From positions 1 through 34,076 of the forward strand of contig JAQYFP010000068.1 of NCBI GenBank assembly GCA_028723085.1: a DNA stretch of 34,076 bases, in the 5' to 3' direction. The DNA is from Erysipelotrichaceae bacterium (lineage in GTDB: Bacteria > Bacillota_I > Bacilli_A > Erysipelotrichales > Erysipelotrichaceae). Made by a program: the position numbers and the translations under genes. The notes beneath the pieces are model-generated. The model saw only the letters and a program-made list of their open reading frames with translations. It was not told where the DNA came from and searched no databases. Shown piece after piece: positions 30,974-34,076 of the stretch. Numbering within the stretch: position 1 is the first letter of the stretch; the number at the start of each line of letters is the position of its first letter.

Positions 30974-31804
30974 TTACTTTTTATTAATTCTTTCATTATA
31001 AATTTTTTCTTTATCAACAAGATCAGAAATCATGTTTCTTCGTATTTTTACTTGATCATTCATTTCATTTATTTTTTCTAACAAATCATCTGCCTTTGAT
31101 GCTTGTCTATCAAATAAAAATCCAAATCCATTTACTGAATCAAACATTTTATCTTGAATTCTATCCAATTGTTTATCTAAACTACATATATTTTTTTTCA
31201 ATTCCTCTATTTCATAATTTAGTATTTCTTTTTCATTTTCACAAAATTCATGTGCTAAATTTTCATATTTTCCTTTTAATTGTTCAAAGTCATCTCGTAT
31301 TTCAGTTAATTTCACTAAATCATTTGATTCTTCATTTTGATCATATTCATCGCATAATTTTATATATTCATCATTAATAGAACATAATTCCCTAGTACTA
31401 TCGTGTACTGGCGTATTACCGAAAATTTCTAGAAACAATTCTATTTTTTTTGAGCACATTCTCATATTTATGCAAATATCAAATTTAGTTACAGTAATAC
31501 TTGCTTTTTCATTTTTCGTATTTTGTACATTTTCATCCTGGAGATTATTTTTCTGTTCTTGTTTTTTCTTATTATCATAATACGTATTTTTCATTTTTTG
31601 CGCATTTCTATGACTATTATTCGCTTTATTTTTTGCTGATTGTATTTCACTATTACTTTTATCAGATAGCGTTGTGCCAGCTTTTTTTGCACTATTCTCT
31701 GCACTTTTCTCTATTTCTGATACTTTCTTTTGTGCTTCTTTTGCAATTTTTTCGTTGATATCCAAAGAAGCCTCCATCACTTTATCAAAAAAATTTGATT
31801 TCAT
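30974..31804 (-). CDS. Coiled-coil hypothetical protein, downstream gene of the radical-SAM locus
   Basis: 276-aa ORF rich in K/E/N with long predicted coiled coils; 30 nt after the maturase stop. Confidence 0.75.
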   Translation of the reverse strand: MKSNFFDKVMEASLDINEKIAKEAQKKVSEIEKSAENSAKKAGTTLSDKSNSEIQSAKNKANNSHRNAQKMKNTYYDNKKKQEQKNNLQDENVQNTKNEKASITVTKFDICINMRMCSKKIELFLEIFGNTPVHDSTRELCSINDEYIKLCDEYDQNEESNDLVKLTEIRDDFEQLKGKYENLAHEFCENEKEILNYEIEELKKNICSLDKQLDRIQDKMFDSVNGFGFLFDRQASKADDLLEKINEMNDQVKIRRNMISDLVDKEKIYNERINKK

Positions 31805-31834
31805 ATATTAATCCTTTCCTCAATAACAATTCGG

Positions 31835-33308
31835 CTATTCATTCATAACTAATGGTAAATCAATATAAATGACATACTTTTCATTTACTATTTCTACTTT
31901 ATTTACTTTTTTATCTTTGAAAGCATTTACTGCTTTCTTGCTATATGCTTGAGAATACTGATCTTTAACAAAAGGATTCTCAGTTTCTTTTTCACATATG
32001 ATTTTATCAATTTTGAAATCTTCTTTTTCAAGAACCTCCACACAATCTAATAGTGTATATCCAATTAATGAATCTAAATTCAACATCAACTTATAGCAAG
32101 TATTTCCTAACATATCGTCAATAAATTCCTCCTTATTTTTCCATGTTGATTCATAAGGATTATATGTACAATACCAAGGTTGAGCATACACATTTTTTGA
32201 AATACTGTCCGCTCTGCAATCATAGCAAGCATACCTTAACTCACAATCCTTACACACATCAATTTTGTCTTTATTCATAAAATAGATTTCTTGGTTTAAA
32301 ACATCTTTTAACCTTTTCCCATACAAATTACCATGACTAATTCTTCTTTCCATTACACATGGAAAAATATCAAGATTTGCTGATATATAAATTTTTTTTT
32401 GAAAAACATTTATGATATTTAAGACCATTTATAAACATTGTCGAAAATACTTTATTTTTAAAATTTTGTTCCGTAATCAATTTCTTTTCTAATAATTCTC
32501 GATTAAGTAAATTTACCTCAGCTCTTCCACTCATTCGTACAATATCCCTGCTTGGGTTAAGAGTAAATAGATCATCTCTTTTAACTCCTAAAATACAACC
32601 ATCCATATGAACGGTCGCAATCTTATAGGGTATTCCCTTTTCCTTTAAAATTCTTATTGCGTTTGTGGTTTTATTAAACGAGCCTTTAATTTTTGTTACT
32701 GAATCATGAAAATAAGCATTATAAGAATATAATGATAATGCAACTTTTATGTTATTTTCTTTAAAGAAATTTGCCCATTCTTCATTTAATAACGTTCCGT
32801 TTGTAAAAACTTCAATATATTCAAATTTATCTTTGGCATATTCAATCATTTTCTTTAAATTATCACCAATCAACAATGGCTCACCACCAATAAATTGTAT
32901 TTTTGATATTTTATTTTCAAATAATTCATCAAGTATATATTTAGCTGAATCATAATCTAAGCTACTGTTGCATTCACTTGAAGATTCTTCATAACAATGT
33001 TTACAATACAAATTACACTTTGTAGTTACTTCAATCCAAGCAAATTCGATATTATTTTTCCCTATTTGTATATTTTCAATTTCTCCATCACTAAATTCTG
33101 ATTCACTTACATCTACTAGAATTTCTTTTTCAAAACATCTATCAAGGAAACTATCATTTCCACCATAGCATTGATTATCTAAAAGTAAGTTCTTTATTTT
33201 ATTTGTATCGCTTTTATAAATTTGAAAATATTCCCCAGTATTTAAATTGTATATACAATCCTTTTTTGCACCATAAACGAGATACACATTTTTATTAAAA
33301 GATAACAT
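31835..33308 (-). CDS. Radical SAM/SPASM peptide maturase, split by a frameshift at an A9 tract
   Basis: N-terminal ORF 32370-33308 has a PqqD-like region and TTKCNLYCKHCYEE (CxxxCxxC); C-terminal ORF 31835-32428 has IFPCVMERR...CKDCELRYACYDCRADS...PWYC (SPASM-like). Frames rejoin if A9 at 32392-32400 becomes A8. Confidence 0.88.
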
Positions 33309-33325
33309 AGTAGCCTCCTCTATAC

Positions 33326-33351
33326 AAAAATAGGAACACTAAGTTCCTATT
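33326..33351 (-). terminator. Attenuator-type hairpin between precursor and maturase
   Basis: Minus strand AATAGGAAC ttagt GTTCCTATT then TTTTG. Confidence 0.75.
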
Positions 33352-33357
33352 CTTTCA

Positions 33358-33537
33358 CTATACATACAATGCGTTTAAATCATTATCATACGTTGTAGTA
33401 TGTATACTATTCAAAAGACCATTAGCAAAATCAATATCAGGTTGACAATCTTGATCACTTGGATAACATACAGGATAACAAGAAGCATCAACCGGTTCAC
33501 AATCTCCATTTGGATAACATTCAAATATCATTTTCAT
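33358..33537 (-). CDS. Cys-rich 59-aa putative RiPP precursor MKMIFECYPNGDCEPVDASCYPVCYPSDQDCQPDIDFANGLLNSIHTTTYDNDLNALYV
   Basis: AAAGGAGG 7 nt before ATG at 33537 (track start at 33558 contains the Shine-Dalgarno); five Cys in CYP-x2-3-DC[EQ]P repeats; next to a radical SAM/SPASM gene. Confidence 0.85.
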   Translation of the reverse strand: MKMIFECYPNGDCEPVDASCYPVCYPSDQDCQPDIDFANGLLNSIHTTTYDNDLNALYV

Positions 33538-33617
33538 ATAAGTTCCTCCTTTCTTCACAAATTTTGAATAGATAAAAATTTATATGCCATGACAACAATT
33601 GTCATTGCTTCGATACA

Positions 33618-33797
33618 TTAGAATTTTTTCCACCAATCTTTATGCTTATCTATAAATTCAGCTCTTTTTTCAATCTCGCATTCATACCATTCTTTATTAG
33701 TTGGATTATCCTCACAATTAGAAGCTAATAACCATTCTTCATAATTCTCAGGCTCTTTTGACCAATCCCAACTGCTATCATCTCTACTATTTCCCAT
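33618..33797 (-). CDS. Trp-rich 59-aa small protein MGNSRDDSSWDWSKEPENYEEWLLASNCEDNPTNKEWYECEIEKRAEFIDKHKDWWKKF
   Basis: Below the 60-aa cutoff of the ORF track; ATG preceded by GGAG with suitable spacing; 7 Trp in 59 aa. Confidence 0.65.
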   Translation of the reverse strand: MGNSRDDSSWDWSKEPENYEEWLLASNCEDNPTNKEWYECEIEKRAEFIDKHKDWWKKF

Positions 33798-33895
33798 ACT
33801 TATTTCTCCATTTCATACTAAGATTTCAGTAAAAGAAATCCCATATTATGCTTCAGTATTAAATTATCTAATTTTTTTATCTGCAAAATCATTTT

Positions 33896-33906
33896 CCCCC
33901 CCCCCC
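33896..33906. repeat. Poly-C(11) / poly-G(11) homopolymer
   Basis: TTTTCCCCCCCCCCCGTATG in otherwise AT-rich DNA. Confidence 0.9.
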
Positions 33907-33958
33907 GTATGTTTATTCAATATAAATTTTTCAGTTCAAAAAAAACAAACCTCTATTT

Positions 33959-34076
33959 TGAACCGAACCCAATAATTTGGACAAATTAATTTTTAAGCTG
34001 ATGCTAAGGATTGGCTTCTGTATTGTGCAGGAGTTAATCCTTTTAATTTTGTTACTATTCTTTGATTATTATAATA
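33959..34076 (-). mobile_element. IS3-family element end, right-truncated by the window
   Basis: Minus-strand YYNNQRIVTKLKGLTPAQYRSQSLASA* (IS3 OrfB C-terminus, stop at 33993) followed by a candidate terminal repeat TGAACCGAACCCAATAATTTGGACA. Confidence 0.82.

Noticed and set aside
31096-31758. Two plus-strand ORFs (93 and 85 aa)
   Set aside because: H/F/L/Y-rich translations antisense to the coiled-coil gene; artefact of low-complexity coding.

Overview
AT-rich Firmicutes-type chromosome segment, probably Erysipelotrichia-like (an inference from gene content and a NiCo riboswitch resembling a described Erysipelotrichaceae one). About 30 coding regions are supported. Core modules: an overlapping LMW-PTP / PHP phosphatase / SIS isomerase / small TM-protein operon; a T-box-controlled O-acetylhomoserine sulfhydrylase; a NiCo-riboswitch-controlled cation efflux + MFS pair; a methionine gamma-lyase-family gene; efp; a PnuC-like transporter; xpt; a bglG(licT)-bglP-bgl PTS operon; and an LDH-YjiH-YjiH operon divergent from an IclR regulator. 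Accessory material: an Rpn-family gene with a strong internal start; a foreign scar at about 15.2-17.55 kb (MobA/MobL relaxase fragment fused to a truncated Rpn copy, alpha/beta hydrolase, GNAT, two decayed gene remnants); an AAA_14/DUF4143-type ATPase gene bracketed by near-identical 43-bp palindromic repeats; a possible IS21-like end remnant; and an IS3-family end at the right edge. The strongest candidate for an undescribed system is the minus-strand RiPP-like locus at 30.97-33.91 kb: a Cys-rich 59-aa peptide whose Cys motifs are N-terminal, an attenuator hairpin, a radical SAM/SPASM maturase split by an A9 tract, a coiled-coil protein, an unlisted Trp-rich 59-aa ORF and an upstream 11-nt C/G homopolymer. 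Together these suggest a phase-variable or slippage-controlled peptide-maturation system. All family names come from reading the protein sequences; no database search was run.
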